64,000 nt of DNA from Notospermus geniculatus (GCA_002633025.1 NMRB01000906.1:64044-128043); one strand, 5' to 3'. Positions 33,310 through 46,064 are shown, counted from the first letter of the stretch. Translations and numbers: made by a program. Notes: generated by a model not told the origin, from the letters alone.

Positions 33310-33560
33310 GGGCCGATTTAATAGACGTTTGCTAAGCTAACCATTGGTTCCACCAAAAATAGATAGGCGTGATGCGAAAAATGTATAACTAAATTTTTCA
33401 CCAAAAAGCCCCGTTTTCTAAGCTCTGTATAGCGCTTACTATCCATCCAAACTGGGCTTTTTGGTGAAAATTTAGTTGTACACTTTTCTCATCTACACTT
33501 TTTCTATCTATTTTTGGCGGAACCGATGGTTAGCTTAGCAAACATCTATTAAATCGGCCC
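33310..33560. mobile_element. Palindromic MITE, GGGCCGATTTAATAGACG ends
   Basis: GGGCCGATTTAATAGACGTT..GCTAAGCTAACC is mirrored by GGTTAGCTTAGCAAACATCT..AAATCGGCCC, and the inner TTTTTGGTG/CACCAAAAA pairs too. The ends resemble the 21743 element. Confidence 0.85.
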
Positions 33561-33862
33561 TTGGTGTGACAAGAGCGAATCCTTGAAAAGGTCTTTTGGT
33601 TAAGAATGTACAGTGATGTTTGGCTGCTGCATCATGTACATGTAGTGCGAAGATACCAGCTTCTTTATCAGTATCATTATAATAACTACCTAGTCAAACT
33701 CTCAACCTCCATAATCATAATCACAGATGCAATCCACTTAATGTGGTCAACTGAGTGCTTAAAATAGTCAGTGCAAGCAAGCAGTTTTGGCACACGTTTT
33801 TTCGAATCAGACATGTATCTCAATTAACATTACTTTTTTGAATTTGTTCGTGAATGTTAAAG

Positions 33863-34281
33863 ATAAAATACCCGTGATGCGATAGTGAGGTTTTGAAAGT
33901 CTGACAACACGAAGTACGAAATGCGGAATTGGACTTCATTTCCATGACGTAATGTATTTCAGGAGATGGTCGGCACCACAAATATCGCCTGCTGCAAGAG
34001 CAACTCTTAACGTACCACGTTAGACCGATAGAGTTACGGTGTATAATTAAAATTTTGGAATTTGTCTTTCGTTTCAACTTGAAATTTAAAAATTCAAGAT
34101 GCACCATAACTCTCTCGGTCTTACATGATATGCTAAAAGACGCACTGGCAGCAGGTAGATTTGTGGTACCAACGATCTCCAGAAACACATTAAGTCCTGG
34201 AAATGAAGTTGAATTTCGTATTTCCTACTTCGTCTTTCGTCAGATTTGCGAAACGTCACTACTGTATCACGGATATTTTCA
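33863..34281. mobile_element. Large fold-back element with about 170-bp arms
   Basis: Left TAAAATACCCGTGATGCGAT..ACTTCATTTCC..GGTACGT-like tract and right complement ending ATCACGGATATTTTCAC are about 80 percent complementary by eye. Its right end joins the dispersed repeat at 34278. Confidence 0.75.
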
Positions 34282-34520
34282 CGGGCCACGAAAATCATTG
34301 CTTATTTACATTTTGTTTGTTTGTCTCTGGTCTTTCTTTGTCTTATGAGTAATTTGTTGGTGGCATGCCCCTCCAGAAATTCTTCTGATACCGAAAGTAG
34401 TCAATTTGCTGGGTTGGGATGTCTAAAAAGTCCAAAATAACATAATGTTAACATCATGTTTACAAACACTAGCATATTGTAAACAATGAAGTCATAATAC
34501 ATTATCTTTAATCTTTGTTG
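34278..34520. repeat. Dispersed repeat, third copy of the 270-640 block
   Basis: ACGGGCCACGAAAATCATTG, TCTTATGAGTAATTTG and ATACCGAAAGTA occur in the same order as in D1. It is more diverged than the D1 copies are from each other. Confidence 0.65.
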
Positions 34521-36622
34521 AGTTTAAAAGTATATTGTTAACTCTTTCACTGCCATTTTCAATTTCATTGGAATTAAGCCTACGAAATTCTTAAACCACG
34601 CAGAATCCCTGTCGCAAAGCGATTCGTTGAAACGTACTCTCTGAGAGCTTTCCAATGAATACCTACATGCATGTGACGGGTTTCTGACCCATTTGATTTT
34701 TTTCAAATACTTTCATTTTCTACAGATTTGCCTTTTGGCAGTAAAGGCTTAATTTTCGCACTTGGTACAACCGCAAAATCAACCTGGGGACATCTCGCCA
34801 CTACGATGTACCCACTGACGCGGTTTTTGTGGCGGAGAGCGACAAAACGCGGCGATTTCACGGGCCATAGAAATTTGATGCTACTTTTTCAATGGTAGAT
34901 ATCTTGCTATTGCCTTTTGCCTGTGAAAATGACAGGCCGGCGTGAAAACGCAACAGTGGGTTCAGGCCTTGAGACGTATGCAATCAAATATCTTTCTTTA
35001 TCACAATAATGTTGGCCACACAAATATTTCTATAATAATCGCTATTAAAATCAGTAATCCTGTGACATTGAAAAAGGATTGACGATACCAGAACTAGTAG
35101 AAGATGCTAGAAGGTCGCAATATAGCGCTTACATTTCATACGTCGTCACATGCATTTGCCGACCGTACCTCATTTGCGATTCCTTACGCAGTCATTAGAT
35201 CGCGGAACAACCGCAAAGTGTGCTTGCGATCACGTTACACAACAAGCCACTTGTCAAATACACGTACACGTATGTTTGCCATGCACAGCTGCCTGTCAAA
35301 TCTTGTATTGGCTTGCAAAGCAATCGCATAAAGGTTTTTTTGGATACATTGTTGCTTTTTTGCATGCGGCTATTTGCGGTCAACTTCAGAGACTAAAGCT
35401 GCAGCTGCAAGTGTGTGCACCGCATGCAACCGCAATATTCAGAAGCACAATAGTATTTACTTAGTGCGTGTTACAAACTTCTAGGTTATAAAAGCAATAA
35501 TTGCAGTAGGCCTCAGGTTTTATATTTCGACGTGTTTCTCTGCGGAAGATTCCTTGTAAACCTGAACAATCAACACAGGAGGAGATAGAGTATTGAATCC
35601 AGATTCGTTAAACAACATCAAAAGTACACGACTGTCTACCACTAAAAAAGTCCTCATTCCCATTATCTACAAACCTGCCCATTACTATAACTTGTATAAT
35701 AAAATGAGAGTGATATCAACAATGGAACATGAACTATGTACGTATTAAGAATAGAACTTTACCCTTAAATCTACAAAAGGGTACATTTATATCTTTTGTA
35801 TCTGTGAAGTAAACCTCACACACTTTACACAGTACTACCGTTCAGGGTAGGTATATACATTGCCCGTAAATGTCATCTACGCGGGCGGGAATTTGTCGCA
35901 TTTGCCCTATGTCGCATGATCGCGTCGAATTTCAGTGCGAGACTACATCGCATCGAATTCAATGCGATTGTTGGGCGTTTCGCACAGCTTCTGCGTCGAT
36001 TTTGAAAATTCTAATGCGCTGCTGCCGTTGCAATTGAATTTTCTATTAATATTGCCAGATATTCTAATCAATATACCGTACACAAAAGGAGTATTAAATA
36101 AAGGAGGATTTTTTCTAGATTTGCTTCTTGGCCTAAGGTTTATTTCAATAATGATCCTGCATGACACAAGACGGCGCTACCGTCGATCCGACCAAATGAC
36201 GTCACTTTTGTCTCACTTGACCTCCATCGCAGGAAAATGTGTGTACATTTTTCTAAAGGATTTTGTTCCGAAAACACTGACCAGATGGACACCTTTGTAT
36301 TCAGTGCATGATGGGTTCAGTTTTGAAAAAATCAATGTGAAAATTTGGGATTTTTAAGCCAAGAATTACAGTAAATAAAACTGGAATATGGAGAGTTCGG
36401 TCTGATCGATACCAGCGCCATCTAGCGGATAAATCGCGCAGTTCCCTCATGGCTTATTTTCGTTCCTCACTATTCCGTTCGTTAGTAGTCAATCATGACT
36501 TTTAAAAACTATTTTCAACACAATTTTTCCTGAAGTCCATCATATATCGGTTGCTAAAATTAGTCCATTGACAAATTGACAAATTTTCCCGAAAAAAGTG
36601 GGCATTATTAAAAAACATGTTA

Positions 36623-36758
36623 AATCAAAATATACAGTGACGCATTAGGTGTGTCGCAGTTTTTTCTGCCGCTTGTACAATGGGAATGGGAATCAAAATA
36701 TACAGTGGCGCATTAGGTCTGTCGCAGTTTTTTCTGCCGCTTGTACAATGGGAATTGG
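36623..36758. repeat. 68-bp tandem duplication
   Basis: AATCAAAATATACAGTG..CAGTTTTTTCTGCCGCTTGT is repeated twice with three mismatches. Confidence 0.9.
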
Positions 36759-37077
36759 TCTACTTTCTACACCACAGATGGCGTAGTTGTATTATGCATC
36801 CAGCATGCCTACAACCCTACGTCTTATTTCCAAACATATATTTATATAATATATAAAGACATCTTATGAACACAACGGAGAATAAACAAGTGATTCCTTA
36901 GATAAGAACCCAATAGATCTACATTTTCCTAGCGTTTGCCTCTAAACGAACATTTTCTCTTGTAACAGTGTTTATATACACACGTGCTATCGTTTTACAC
37001 TATATACAGTTTCGTAAATAGCTATAAATTTTAACATTTGGCACGCTGACGTTGAGTGAAATGGTCCGTGGACCATG

Positions 37078-37958
37078 TGCTCACCTGGGTGAATGTACCA
37101 GAAGAACAAATGGCAAATGTAAAATCGGAATGTTCCAGGGCTAGTCCTGAGTTCCAATGTAATATGATTATGGTCAGAATTTAAAGGTCAAAACATTCTC
37201 GCTCGAGTAATTTGTGACATATGTGCCAAAATCCAGCTGTACACATAGAGGTACCTAGATGCATGATTGCACCAAGTTGGAAGATACTAGGTCAAATAAT
37301 CAAGAAACGTGCCAACAAAATGGCAAAATTTTTAAATTTGACCTCCATGGCCTTGAAATGTAGGTCAAATCAAAAGGTTGTTACATATGTCATGTATCCT
37401 CATTAGATGCATCGATGATGAAAATTTGGAGACGATCCAGTCGTTAGTTTAGGAATTATTGGACTTTGAGTTTTCGTTTTCGCCACCTGGTGGCCAAGCA
37501 AAGAATCGATTTGGACCGAAACTTGGTGTCATAGGTCATCTGACATAGTGGTTTAAATGGACCAAGTTTCAGATCAATAGGATCAGCAGTTACGAAACGT
37601 GCCACCAAATCGCAAAATCTTTAACTTTGACCTCTGTTACCTTAATAAGTACATGTATAGGTCAAATCACAAACCCGTTGCATATGTTCTGTATCCTCGT
37701 TAGATACACCTATAATAAAAATTTGGAGACGATCCAGTCATTAGTTCAGGATTTATTGCACTTTTTGTGTTTTTGATTTTGACCACCTGGTAGCCAAGCC
37801 AAGAATCGAATCGAACCAAAACTTGGTGTCATTGGTCATCTGACCTAGAGGTATACGTGTACAAAGTTTCAGATCAATAGCCCCAGCGGTTACGAAACGT
37901 GCCCTGCTAACGGACGACGGACGCTGCACCATCGTAAGAGCTCGCCCCAGGTGAGCTA
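37078..37958. mobile_element. Element with a core of about 296-bp tandem repeats and GCTCACCTGGG ends
   Basis: The start TGCTCACCTGGG and the end CCCCAGGTGAGC are inverted. Inside, a unit of about 296 bp (marked by CGAAACGTGCC at about 37301, 37595 and 37893, and by TTTGGAGACGATCCAGTC) is repeated 2 to 3 times. The 3' part contains GACGACGGACGCTG. No transposase was found; it is presumably non-autonomous. Confidence 0.65.
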
Positions 37959-39544
37959 AAAATGGGCAAGAGATGGAACAGCAGTGGGACGACAATATGT
38001 CGGATCCTATCCAGTGCATTGGAATACCACATGGTTCCGATCTCACCCGTAGAAATCGGTATAGCCTTTCGTCCATTTACCATTTTATCCGGCCGGAATC
38101 AGCCAATGAAAAACGCCTTGGTGGGGTGTTAAACCATCGATTGCCCTTTTGTTGAATGAAGGCGACAGATCAATGCGTTTTTCATCGGCTGCTTTTCAGC
38201 CAATCACGTGATAGTGGACGACAGGCGATTCCCTGATCTCGCAGTATTTAGTCCTACAGGTGAAACTGGGAACCAAAATATTGGTTACTTCACCACTTTG
38301 CGTCCACACCCCACTGCAATTCATACTCAAATTGCCTTCAGTTTTCTTGGAAGAATTTTATGTACCCGAATAATGCAGATGACCTGAAGCAAAACATGGG
38401 AGTATCGTGAGGCATTTTGGCCCATTTCCTATGGCAACAGCGTAATGAGTCCCGCCGGACAGAGTGTCACGATCTTGCTGTATTGTATTGACAATGAAAC
38501 ACTAAAGGGGCAGACCGATCCTTGGGCACCTTCCACAGCCACAGCCACTCCTGATGTATGCAGGCACACCAACGAGTTCACTTCATGTGGCTACGATCTG
38601 AGGTTGTTGTGGCGTTTCCAATGTAAGAATTTTGGAATGCTTATGCATGTATGAGTGAGCTGTACACTGCAGTGGTCTCATCCAAAATGACAATACCGTG
38701 GGAACGGGCTTGGCATATCAGGTGGGCCCCTACTTTCGCTTTGTACTTTAAGGGACTTCAGTTTCAACACAGAGACGTAACTCTACCCTCTACATAGGCC
38801 CCAATGCACTCGTTGTGTACAACATGCACATACATGTACATGGAATATTTCTTTACTAGTATTCAAAACACATATACATGTAAGTAGGCAAAGAAACATA
38901 AAAATTGCCAGCATAGGCTATATTGTGACCACAAGTGCTTTGGGGGCGGGGGGGACACGCAAAGTAATCAGGTTCTTGTTCTGACGTGTCATCTGCTTAT
39001 TCGACGCACGGAACCGAAAATATTAGATTTAGAATTCTTGATATGCGTATTCACACCTAACTTCAAATGAAAATAAAACGTCTGTAAAAAATCACATATG
39101 CACTTAGTACATGTACACAAGACTAACAGTTTTGAGAGTATTTACGTAATTCCGGACGAATATTATACTTCGCGTGTACATCACTCTGATGTATGTGCAC
39201 TTCCCACGAGGTTTGAACGAGAAGTGTACGGAACCTCTCCGCATTGACGCTCCGTGCAATACGCTGGTTGGCCATCCCAGAAAAAGATGGCGCCTATCGC
39301 AACTATGAGTCATGCAAATTAACTATTTTCCTGCCTGCAGCGCAGGCACCATCAGTACAGTGTAAAATTGTACACAGTACCAGTGGTGCCAACGCTTCGG
39401 ACATAAACAAACACGTGACACTGAGTCCTTTACGGGAGGACAGATTCTTGGAGGCAATGTTTTCTCTCCTGCCGCAAGGGGACAAGGATAGGAACAGGAA
39501 CGAAACTAGGGGCTGAAAATTAAGGGTGGAAAAACCTCGTGTTA

Positions 39545-39863
39545 AAGGGAGACTCCACTCATTGTAGACTTTTGAATTTTTATCAATCCATGGAAACTAT
39601 TGCCATGAGTTGTGATGTCACTAGTGGGCTGAAGACCTTTATTGTAGTGAATGACCTAATACAGTGACTGCTAGGCCTATTGGTTGTACCTTCATAAATG
39701 TGCATTCAACACATATGGCATCACGTCTGCTGTGCAATAAAAATGCTTGAAATGGTGAGTTCGCTGATTTAAAAAAAAACGACATGTTGCAGATATCAAT
39801 GAATTTGAATGTATGAACGATATTTCAAAAATTCAAAATTTTACAAAATGAATGGAGTCTCCC
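39545..39863. mobile_element. MITE with GGGAGACTCCA inverted ends
   Basis: AAAGGGAGACTCCACTCATT..TTTTGAATTTTT is mirrored by AAAAATTCAAAATTTT..AATGGAGTCTCCCC. The core has no coding potential. Confidence 0.75.
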
Positions 39864-40908
39864 CTACGATGGAGGCAAAATTATAATAATTTTTACGAAA
39901 AAGGAATGGCAGTACTTGTACCCTGCTTTCTAAAGCTATGACACAGAATTGAGCAATCATCCAAAATGTTGAATGAACTGTATTCGATTGAAGAAAGAAA
40001 TATATGACCTGTAAAAATATTGTGATCAGATTATCCGAATTGGTGACTGTCAAATTTTTTACTACCGGTCGTTTTTTTGTGGAAAGTACATGTATGCCTT
40101 GATTTTTTACTAACTTCATAAGTTTTACCGTTCCAGTGGGCATCACAGGTACGATAGAGGGCAGCACTTCGAAAGCAGGTCCTATACAATTGACACCTTT
40201 TGTGTGTTAGAAATTGTTCAGGAACTTTATGTCGAATTCATATCATTAGTTTTATCCACTAGTGACACCTATTGAAGGCATGAGCTCTGATCCCCATTAT
40301 CATATTCCATTGTCAATGGGTATAGGACTTTCCAACAAAGACGGTTGCTCACTATTTCTCCCATATCACGTCGTGGCGATTCATTGTCCAAGCGTGATTA
40401 TAACACTACCAAATGCATCCTCTCAAACAATTATTTTACCTAAACTTTTGTGCCCCCATGGCCCACTTGACCAGCTTAGCATACCAGTGTCCATTAAATG
40501 GTATTAAACTCCTGACGTCATATGGTGAGAAGTGCTAGACTGCCATCTTTGTTGGAAACATCACCTAGCAAGCACTTTCAAAACGCAAAAATTGACATTT
40601 GGACACTTATTTCACAATCATTTTCAAGCCTGTCCATTCAACCAAGAACAGAACCCTGTCGTGTTTGTTTTAACGGTAAAAATTATGCATGGAGTTGCGC
40701 ATGCGTGAAACTGGATTTTTGCTCCATGATTATTTATGGGTACATTAAGTAAATGTACATACAAAACTGTACGCTTCTAACTCAAAGTTAATTGACACAG
40801 ATTTTACTATGGTCAGCAACGTTTTGTTAAATGTACCGAAGGAGCAGATTCCCATTAACAAGTGAATACAAAAATCGTACCACGTAAACCTACACAGGAT
40901 CTTATTTT

Positions 40909-41547
40909 AAAGCTGACCTATCCGCACAAAAAGCCCCCATGCGACGAGCAAGAGAATTGCAAACGCCCTGCAAACACCTCAAACGAAGGCTCAGAACATG
41001 ATATACCCACGACGCCAGGAGGGCGCCACCTTATTTGTCTTCGAGCTTTAGAGGTGTCAACATCCTCTGGTGAGCTCCTGCTGAACATTTTTCTGAAAGA
41101 AAATTTTTTGTCCCAGCTGGGAATCGAACCCGCGCCCTGTTATCTTTGTTCCACCGTCTTCCCCGTTGGGCCACCGAACTTGTTGGAAGACTTCTCATGT
41201 TTTCTCTTATTCGTAGTACTATTACGTAAGTCGAAGGTCTACGTCTATGACAAACACAAATCATGTTTCTGTCAGCTGGCTCGTTGGCCGAGTAGTGATG
41301 GTGAATTACAAATCAGAAGAAGATCGACGGCTCGAATCCCGTCTATAAATGACTAAAACTTTTTCTTTGAGTAGAGTAAGAGGTATCCGGAGATGTTTAC
41401 AGCTCTGTTGCCTGAAGACAAATAAGGTGGCGCCCTCCTGGCGTCGTGGGGTATATCATGTTCTGAGCCTTCGTTTGAGTGTCTGCAGGGCGTTTGCAAT
41501 TCTCTTGCTCGTCACATGGGGGCTTTTTCTTCGGGTACGTCAGCTTT
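40909..41547. mobile_element. Fold-back element with two head-to-head tRNA-like heads, copy 2
   Basis: The outer arms of about 130 bp are almost perfect inverted repeats (AAAAAGCCCCCATG, GACGAGCAAGAGAATTGCAA, CAAACGAAGGCTCAGAACAT, GGAGGGCGCCACCTTATTTG). Inside lie a minus-strand tRNA-like block (about 41113-41180, GGGTTCGATTCCC on that strand) and a plus-strand one (about 41279-41340, TTGGCCGAGTAG, GGCTCGAATCCC). The inner halves are much more diverged than the arms. The same architecture is seen at 10756-11242. Confidence 0.8.
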
Positions 41548-41747
41548 TCTCAAAACCCGACCAGGGAGTAGGAGATTTTGCAGGCTAACGTTCTTTCCAT
41601 CTGCACCTTCTTCCCCAAATACGCAAGACAAGTAAACTGAAACTGGGCACTCGGAACAAGAAGCTGATAGGTAATATGTTATAGAGGGTAGGAAAGATTT
41701 CGATCTAAACGAATGCAGTGACCTAGACCATTTGCATTTTGTGTGCT

Positions 41748-41905
41748 GTCCCTGAGTGTCAAGGGAAAACCTAGCAAGTCAGATTTTGCTCAAAATTGAG
41801 TTGATATTATTTTTGGACTTATTAAGCTGGGCCTCAACTTATAGAAAGCATATTTTTCAAAATTGAAAAAAAAGTGACTTGCTAGATATATCTTACACTC
41901 AGGGG
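41748..41905. mobile_element. Small fold-back element
   Basis: CCCTGAGTGT..CCTAGCAAGTCA faces TGACTTGCTAGATATATC..ACACTCAGGGG. CAAAATTGA motifs pair internally. Confidence 0.7.
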
Positions 41906-41916
41906 TTCTTGAAAGA

Positions 41917-42010
41917 TGGGGATTTGGCCTAGTGGTTAAGGCGTGCTGCCCCTGAGTGCTGGCGATTGATGCCTTTATGCGAGGGCCCGTGGGTTCGAGT
42001 CCGGTAGGAA
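41917..42010 (+). ncRNA. tRNA-like sequence, class II-like or SINE head
   Basis: Box A TTGGCCTAGTGGTTAAGGC and box B GGGTTCGAGTCC lie about 60 bp apart, leaving room for a long variable arm (Leu/Ser type). The acceptor ends do not pair, so a functional tRNA is not supported. Confidence 0.5.
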
Positions 42011-43135
42011 GCTATGTCTTTCACCTTAAAAACCAGTTATTATTTCATGGCCTTCAAGTGCTCTTGAAAGTTTTAATACGTTCATGCCACCATTGGCTGC
42101 CACTCTGAAAAAGTTGCCGGGGCACCTGTTCATTCGCAAAATGTAAACCTACGGGCCAGGCTTATAGCAAAATATAAAAGCGTCAATGGGTTACTGCTAT
42201 CTTCATATAACTAACATAAGCAGAAAAGTAAGATTAGGACGAGGAATTTGCAAAAAGGAGGCCTCGCTGTGAATTAGAGCAAATATTCTTGGACTGTGAC
42301 ATTGAGACTAGAATTTATTAATATTTATGATAATTGTAATAATATTTATAATATTTTTCGTAGCTTCTTCAAAGGAGCAAGAAATATGTATATACAACTT
42401 TTTTGTAAAAAAGATTACTCTCAAGCAGTATTAAAACACTGATATAACTATTAAATGCCCCACTCTCTCTGTTGTCCTACGTCTTTTAATAGTAACATTG
42501 CATTTAGAAAGTATCGTTTGTTAAACGCGTATCTAAATAGTCGGATTCCGGTTGAAAATATATTCTAAACAATGAGAACGATAAGAACCACGAGACTGTA
42601 ACATAGAATTCACATCCAGAATAATCATATCCTAAGTCGAATATACGTCACCAATATTCTCATTAATATTCATGCGTTTTCCCGGTATATCACCTTGGAC
42701 GTTCGGACAGTTGGAACTGGCGCATTTTATCTGGTACACAAATTGTCTTTAACTTCTGTCTTCTGTATCTGGCCTCCTGTATTTGGCATAATCCTGCGTG
42801 TTTTCGCTGAGCGTAGCACCATGGCACGTTTCCGAACATCCCACGAGAATTCTTACTACTCGTACACATTCCGTCTCGCTATCCTCGCTGCTGGTGTCAC
42901 GTGGACGATACGTCATCAGGAAATCCCGCGTTAAATGCCGAGAATGCCCGCTATCCTAGAGGGCGCAATGTTTGAGCACAAGTAGGTATCAGAAATGCAA
43001 TATTCCCGAAGAGAAATTTATGAAAATCGTCTAAATTTTAAACTTTACACAATAATTTAATATCTTTGTTTGATTTGTATCCTATAAAAAAGCGAGTGGA
43101 TGTAATGGCGAAATAATGGGTATTTATAACATGAA

Positions 43136-43441
43136 CTATTTGTGGCTCGATTTGAAAGTCACACTAGGTAAAACATGGCTGCCCTCTTCGGCTCGACTCG
43201 AGCCGTCGAGTGCTATGTTCACGCCTTCGGCACTGTTCGTGGACTCCTCGGGAGTCTTCGACAGTTCGTGTTCATGTTCGTCATGGTGATGATGACTGCG
43301 ATGATGGCGGAATGCTTGTAAAGAAAACCTTCGATGTGTCTGTTTTCTCCCACCTCTACGCTTAGATATATGAGGGTTATCCTTACGCATAGTTTTAGTT
43401 TTGTAAATCTGTAACTGTGTATAGAGCCTTTTGAGTTCCGC
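43136..43441 (-). CDS. GPR158/GPR179-like receptor, last exon, duplicate (D3 copy A)
   Basis: The acceptor CTTCTTTTTTCAG opens a 101-residue frame that ends at a TAG at 43136-43138. It begins AELKRLYTQLQIYKTKTM, then RKDNPHISKRR and a His-rich stretch HHRSHHHHDEHEH. The block DPEDIR(A/D)ELK.LY.QL.IYK followed by a basic NPH..K motif is a conserved cytoplasmic helix of GPR158/GPR179 just after TM7. The protein is identical to the copy at 48892-49197. The tail is much shorter than the several-hundred-residue tails of vertebrate GPR158/GPR179. This copy lies downstream of copy B, so it is used only if transcripts skip or read past the copy B stop exon, or if the two copies are alleles. Confidence 0.75.
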   Translation of the reverse strand, partial: AELKRLYTQLQIYKTKTMRKDNPHISKRRGGRKQTHRRFSLQAFRHHRSHHHHDEHEHELSKTPEESTNSAEGVNIALDGSSRAEEGSHVLPSVTFKSSHK

Positions 43442-43494
43442 CTGAAAAAAGAAGAAAAAAACAGGTTAAGGTTCATACATATTTTATAACAGTA

Positions 43495-43643
43495 GGGAGG
43501 TTTAGAAATCAAACGATAAACGTAAACGTTAACGACAACGTTATTTTTTTACCGAAAATGCAATATAAAACCTGGTTAATGTGTAGTATTAAAAATAACG
43601 TTGTCGTAAACTTTACGTTTATCGTTTGATTTCTAAACCTCTC
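43495..43643. mobile_element. Palindromic MITE, GGGAGGTTTAGAAATC ends (D3 copy A)
   Basis: GGGAGGTTTAGAAATCAAAC..GATAAACGTAAACG is mirrored on the right. TA flanks both ends. Related elements lie at 49251-49399, 59918-60065 and 60807-60952. Confidence 0.88.
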
Positions 43644-44655
43644 TAATGACAAATAATCCGGTTACTCTTCGACGAGGCCTACCCTTTGTGTCAAAACTGT
43701 TTGAAGGGGCGGGGACCTAGTTGTTCATGGTGGACGAGGGACATAACAATAGGTGCAGTCCGCCATTGACCACTCGCTACGGTTCAATGGGGATCATAAC
43801 AGTGATAGAGGGCAGCACACAGTAATCAGGTCCTATACAATGGATTTAACCACTAGTGACACCTGTTGAGGCAGTGAGTTAGGCACTCTGAACCACAGAA
43901 TCATGACTTTTATTATTAATTTATCGTCATTGACTCTGATGTATCATGGCCGCCATACTGCAGAGACTACTTATTTTCAGTGGTCATGTGATCTCATCTG
44001 GTCATGTGACAAACAAGATGGCCGGAAAACGCCAAGCAAACGTTATAAAGTAGATCACCAAAAACACCGAAAAACCTGCTATAAACACCGGTTTAACGCC
44101 TGTTTAATGATGGAATAAATATATTCATCCGCTATGTACACGATGTATGTTGAATTACAAGCAAAATTGTCGTCGTTTCAAGGGACTATTCAACATGCGG
44201 ATGCAACTTGGGTGTTAGTCGGTCAAGCTTCTCACTTCCGGCGCAGTGCGGTAGAATTCACCGCTGTATCGCTGCGCAAGATGGCGCCCATAATACAGTC
44301 GAGATATGTACGGAGGCCCGTCGGAAATTGCCGAAGTACATACGAAGATGACGTCGATTGGGAGTTAGGAGGTTCCTCATTCAATGCCTAGCGGACCCAT
44401 TCATGTTAATTAAGCACCAATCAGGAGAATTTTATGTTGTATTGGTCCGCTGGAATTTTGCTCCGTCTTTTGGAGTTAAGCGCGGCTGACTGCATAAGTT
44501 TGTTGAAATTTCTTGCACTTTAACAATATTTTCAACATAGTGCCTGTTCTCGTTTTTGACTTGAAAAATTAGGCAAGGGATCCTAATTGTCTTCAGAGAA
44601 TTCTTAAAGGGCACTGTAAAAATGGCATAGTCCCCGCGGGTAAATTTTACCAATG

Positions 44656-44840
44656 CCACAGGTGTAAAGTTTTTCAGTGTTTCCGTGTGTCAGTGTTCCC
44701 CCTATTGTTCTGGAAACACTAGCAGATAGATCGACACGTTTCTCTGTGTGTCCTTCATTGTCGAGTCGCGGCTTATTCCGTCAGACAATAGCAGGGGAAC
44801 ACTCGCAGATGGGGAACGCTCAAAAACGTTACACCGGCAC
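44656..44840. mobile_element. Fold-back repeat, GTTACACC/GGGGAACAC family (D3 copy A)
   Basis: CAGGTGTAAAG..GTGTTTCCGTG..AGTGTTCCCC faces AGGGGAACACT and AACGTTACACCGG. It is duplicated at 50413-50598 and related to 23649-23812. Confidence 0.65.
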
Positions 44841-44863
44841 TTTCGATTTTACCACAGAAAAGG

Positions 44864-44946
44864 GTAATATTTGCTCACAAGCGCCGAACAATCCCGTTTA
44901 CCACGGAAAAGGGTATTGTTCGGCGCTTGTTAGCAAATAATATTAC
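44864..44946. mobile_element. Short hairpin element (D3 copy A)
   Basis: GGGTAATATTTGCTCACAAG..CGCCGAACAAT pairs with ATTGTTCGGCGCTTGTTAGC..TATTACC. It is duplicated at about 50622-50702. Confidence 0.8.
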
Positions 44947-46064
44947 CTATTCGTTGGAATTCTCAGGCGTCTTTCCTCATTATGGGGGTAATGTTTACCT
45001 GGAACCGTGGGTAAAACTGGGGACAAGCTTACTCAGTGGGTACAACCTACCGTATTTTCCTATGGGAATAGGTGGGGGAAATCCGCGGGTCATGTGCAAA
45101 TAACCCAGGAGACAACTTTTAGTTTGTACAGTGTGTATGAATGGTGCGTGGTTGTGTTTACCAGAGGCATAGTTTTACAAACAAATTCTTCCCCATTTGG
45201 TGCCTCCATTGAAGCCAGATAGCTTCAAGTAGTTTGAACAACGTTTCATATGGCTTTATGCGTAAGTCGGTCGAAATATTCTATAGTACTCGCATTGAAT
45301 ATTAACTAAAACAATTGCCAGTATAGCCAATATATTTTCTTCTAGCTTGAAAAAGTAGAGCAGAAAATCTATTCTCGTTCTGAATATTCCTCTAGGTGTA
45401 TAAATGGTGCATACATGGAGGTGTGCTTACCAGAGGCACGGTTCCAGAAACAAGCACTTTCCCATTTTGGTACGAAAAGTTGTACTGTTCTTAAAATTAT
45501 AACTTGTGGGAAGAAGATATCGCGCAAAAGCAAAGGGCTGGGGCAGGTGTGAAAGGAATAGGAGTCCTGGGAATGCAAGTCCGAGATGCATGTACGTGTA
45601 CAATAGTCTGCGGTTGTGAGATCATATTCGACTGGTCATGGTCTCTATTGCCATTGATATGTCCCAACCCCCCTTGAACAATAAAACCGGTCTTATATTC
45701 CAGGGGACCTATATTCCTGCCACACCAGGCGTCGGCCAGTGTGAAAGGAATCCAAGTCCCCCTGGAATCCAAGTCCGATCTTATTGTTCAGCGAGGGATT
45801 AGAATATATGGCTAGAGAGACCATGACCATTCCAACGAACCTTACAATAGCGGGCTATTGTTTAGCGGATCTACATTCCTAGGACGCTGATTCCTGTCAC
45901 ACCTGTGTGAACGCCCCCCCCCCCTCCCGAATTATAGCCCGGGTGCCGTTAAAGGATTAACCCAGGCCAACTTTTGACAATGCATTGGCTTCTATCCCTA
46001 GGACTTTCTCCGCTGATACACCGCCCCCGCGCCTGTAATCCTGAAGGAGGCAAAATTTGCATAC

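Larger units (their letters stand above)
31725..42882. other. Long repeat-rich interval, no gene supported
   Basis: Fold-back elements, tandem repeats and tRNA-like elements are listed separately. A YY1-like AAGATGGCGCC lies near 39287 and a G-run near 38942. Short open frames here lack splice signals, conserved patterns or recognisable domains, so I see no exon I can defend. Confidence 0.55.
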
